Shown here piece by piece: positions 35,935 to 37,562 of a stretch of 37,562 nt of DNA. The stretch covers positions 1-37,562 of the IMG/VR virus record IMGVR_UViG_3300020394_001883; one strand, written 5' to 3'. How positions within the stretch are numbered: the stretch's first letter is position 1; every line of letters begins with the position of its first letter. This DNA comes from a virus. The notes beneath the pieces were generated by a model. That model had not been told where the DNA came from and did not search any database. It saw only the letters and a program-made list of their open reading frames with translations. Made by a program: the position numbers and the translations under genes.

Positions 35935-36347
35935 TAAAGCCAAAAATGATTGACTTCTTTAACTGAAGTATCAAACAACTTCCAAACTTGACAGCAAAAA
36001 TTTTTTTTGTTTGTCCAGTTCATGACATTTTGAGTCATGTATACGTTATTTATATGTTCGTCAACTTGTATTTTTGTAAAAGTGCAGTCTATAATGACTT
36101 CGTCTTCTTTTATGTATCTAACTAATATATCGGGAGTTAGGTTTGTTAATCCGCCGATAATTTTTCTGTAATAAGTTAAAGTAAACTTTGGGTTTTTTGA
36201 AAAAGGAATGTCTTCTATATGGGTATATTTGTCTGCTACGCCTGTAACAAGAGCCTGTTCCACGAATAAATCGTGAAATGACTCTAATTTATCGTAGAAC
36301 TCAAGTTCAGCGCGATCTAGAAAAATGTGCTTTTGAGTTTTTCGCAC
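35931..36347 (-). CDS. Hypothetical protein, 138 aa
   Basis: GTG start at 36347 (VRKTQKHIFLDRAELEF) inside the upstream coiled-coil ORF. Aromatic C-terminus (CCQVWKLFDTSVKEVNHFW). No domain recognised. Converges with the collagen-like gene by a 4-nt overlap. Confidence 0.5.
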   Translation of the reverse strand: MRKTQKHIFLDRAELEFYDKLESFHDLFVEQALVTGVADKYTHIEDIPFSKNPKFTLTYYRKIIGGLTNLTPDILVRYIKEDEVIIDCTFTKIQVDEHINNVYMTQNVMNWTNKKNFCCQVWKLFDTSVKEVNHFWLY

Positions 36348-36474
36348 GAGATTTTTGAGCTTTATATTGCTTGAGTTCTTTTTTTAAAGTAACTCTTTCT
36401 CTTTCTGAAGAGCTTAACTTGTTTTGAAGTTTAGTTATTTTTTTTTGAAGAAACCTATGATCTTTTTCGTCCAT
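36307..36474 (-). CDS. Small basic coiled-coil ORF, 55 aa
   Basis: ATG at 36474 (MDEKDHRFLQKKITKL), then a Lys/Arg-rich helix; its end overlaps the start of the next gene by 41 nt in another frame. TATTAT lies 5 nt before the ATG without a clear -35 box. It fills the gap next to the tmRNA. Confidence 0.4.
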   Translation of the reverse strand: MDEKDHRFLQKKITKLQNKLSSSERERVTLKKELKQYKAQKSRAKNSKAHFSRSR

Positions 36475-36508
36475 ACACTATAATATGTTTAAAATTGTTT
36501 TTTTAAAT

Positions 36509-36906
<398 letters not shown>

Positions 36907-36929
36907 ATAATTTTTCAAAGAACTGATAT

Positions 36930-36958
36930 AGTATACAGTTAAAAAATAAAAAAGTCAA
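36930..36958 (-). promoter_or_regulatory. Sigma70-type promoter of tmRNA
   Basis: Minus strand TTGACT (36958-36953), 17 nt, TATACT (36935-36930); start expected about 17 nt before the mature 5' end. Confidence 0.85.
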
Positions 36959-36967
36959 GATTTATTA

Positions 36968-37174
36968 TTACTCCACATCATCTGTCCACTCTAATGGTGG
37001 ATAATTAATTGATACATTGTTCTTTGGTTTATTTCTTAGTGCGTCCCTATAGCCATCGTTGTATGCTTGTTTTACAAGCTCGCTGTATTTTCTTGATAGA
37101 TTTTCTTGAGCGTCTTCAAAACCTTTGTTGTAGCCTTTATCGAAGTAAACGCTTTCTGTTATTTCTTCATTCAT
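36968..37174 (-). CDS. Hypothetical protein, 68 aa
   Basis: Begins MNEEITESVYFDKGYNKG; F-x-K-G-Y-N-x-G-F-E-D-A-x-x and later A-Y-N-D-G-Y-R-D-A are two copies of a short Y-N-x-G-[FY]-x-D-A motif. No known function. Follows the partial gene upstream by 2 nt. Confidence 0.5.
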   Translation of the reverse strand: MNEEITESVYFDKGYNKGFEDAQENLSRKYSELVKQAYNDGYRDALRNKPKNNVSINYPPLEWTDDVE

Positions 37175-37176
37175 AT

Positions 37177-37562
37177 TTAATTAAAATTTTTCCATAAACT
37201 GATATCTATTCCGTAATTTTTTGAAACACTATTTACAATTGGGGTATATTTTTCAATCAAAATATCTCTTGCTTCTTGTGGGAATTCTACATTTTCTTTG
37301 TCATAAAGTTGGTTGCCGCTATGCCAATTTAATTGTTTGATGTTTAGGTTTTTAACGCATAAAAAATTTAAAAGTTTTTGCATCTCTTCTTCGTGATTGG
37401 CTATCAGACTTTCTTGGATTATAGTGTGAATTTGGCTGTATGAAAACATGTTATAATAATGTTCTAAACAAGTGTTGTAATCGGTAAAGAATATGTTTTT
37501 ATCTGGATTATTACCTTTTACAAAATCGAGAAAATTATATTTTTCTGCACATGCCCAGCCTT
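37177..37562 (-). CDS. C-terminal part of a larger protein (N-terminus outside the window)
   Basis: The frame is open from the right edge to 37177: 127 codons, starting GWACAEKYNFLDFVKGNN, so the ATG at 37449 (MFSYSQIHTIIQES) is internal and not the gene start. The end (EKYTPIVNSVSKNYGID) resembles the C-terminal pattern of carbohydrate-modifying enzymes such as sulfotransferases, but no PAPS motif is in view. Function not assigned. Confidence 0.55.
   Translation of the reverse strand, partial: GWACAEKYNFLDFVKGNNPDKNIFFTDYNTCLEHYYNMFSYSQIHTIIQESLIANHEEEMQKLLNFLCVKNLNIKQLNWHSGNQLYDKENVEFPQEARDILIEKYTPIVNSVSKNYGIDISLWKNFN

Noticed and set aside
37177-37449. Complete 90-aa gene starting at the ATG at 37449
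   Set aside because: The same frame remains open to the window edge, so this ATG is internal to a larger truncated gene.

Overview
This is an AT-rich, very compact stretch of what looks like a large tailed-phage genome (Caudoviricetes). Small overlapping genes, mostly on the minus strand, are mixed with recognisable phage accessory genes: PhoH ATPase, dUTPase, dCMP deaminase, a MazG-like fragment, a UvdE-type UV-damage endonuclease, a Holliday-junction-resolvase-like nuclease, a deoxyribosyltransferase-like protein, GMP reductase, inorganic pyrophosphatase and a one-piece tmRNA. No terminase, capsid, tail or replication gene is visible, so this is an accessory/early region with a few possible virion genes near 30.8-32.5 kb and 34.7-35.9 kb. 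The promoters are of ordinary sigma70 type (TTGAC-N17-TATAAT-like), unlike Bacteroidota promoters. An exported protein at 6917-7483 resembles the SHD1 domain that is expanded in Planctomycetes and Verrucomicrobia. A marine PVC-group host is therefore a reasonable but unproven guess.

Layout. 1-7.7 kb: small hypotheticals, a lipoprotein, a HIT-like protein (plus strand), UvdE, an Hjr-like nuclease, a MazG-like fragment, a GHKL ATPase and the SHD1-like exported protein. 7.8-12.0 kb: one minus operon with a GT4-like glycosyltransferase, macro domain, RmlD-like reductase, SemiSWEET-like transporter, DUF2452-like protein and small coiled-coil or membrane proteins. 12.1-14.8 kb: a plus-strand HAD phosphatase, a minus-strand lysyl-hydroxylase-like 2OG oxygenase and a divergent GT92-like glycosyltransferase. 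14.8-23.3 kb: a long minus polycistron with four sulfotransferases, a methyltransferase, UDP-glucose dehydrogenase, UDP-glucuronate decarboxylase, two sugar-related proteins, a nucleotidyltransferase and small proteins. 23.3-25.0 kb: pyrophosphatase and hypotheticals. 25.0-25.3 kb: an independent structured ncRNA with its own promoter and terminator. 25.3-30.3 kb: PhoH, nuclease-like, dUTPase, dCMP deaminase, GalE-like epimerase and GMP reductase. 30.3-33.1 kb: possible virion-associated and small proteins and a deoxyribosyltransferase-like protein. 33.2-35.9 kb (plus): an APS-kinase/nucleotidyltransferase fusion, a Gmm-like Nudix protein, and a Cys-rich protein with a short collagen-like tract. 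36.5-36.9 kb: tmRNA.

How it works together. The strongest theme is glycan building and sulfation: UDP-glucose to UDP-glucuronate to UDP-xylose enzymes, several glycosyltransferases, four sulfotransferases, and an APS-kinase-like domain that could supply the sulfate donor PAPS. The second theme is nucleotide economy (dUTPase, dCMP deaminase, GMP reductase, pyrophosphatase, MazG-like).

The most striking structural signal is regulatory. Fourteen minus-strand promoters all have TTGAC[A/T/C], an exactly 17-nt spacer and a -10 box. In eleven of them the -10 box lies only 6-9 nt before an ATG, so the first gene of each operon should be translated from an essentially leaderless mRNA. A different shared element (15-bp exact repeat GTATATAGTCCACTA in a longer similar context) occurs at 22.1 and 33.2 kb and may mark a second promoter class. 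The tmRNA encodes an unusually long, strongly basic predicted tag, and the ncRNA at 25 kb matches no family I recognise.
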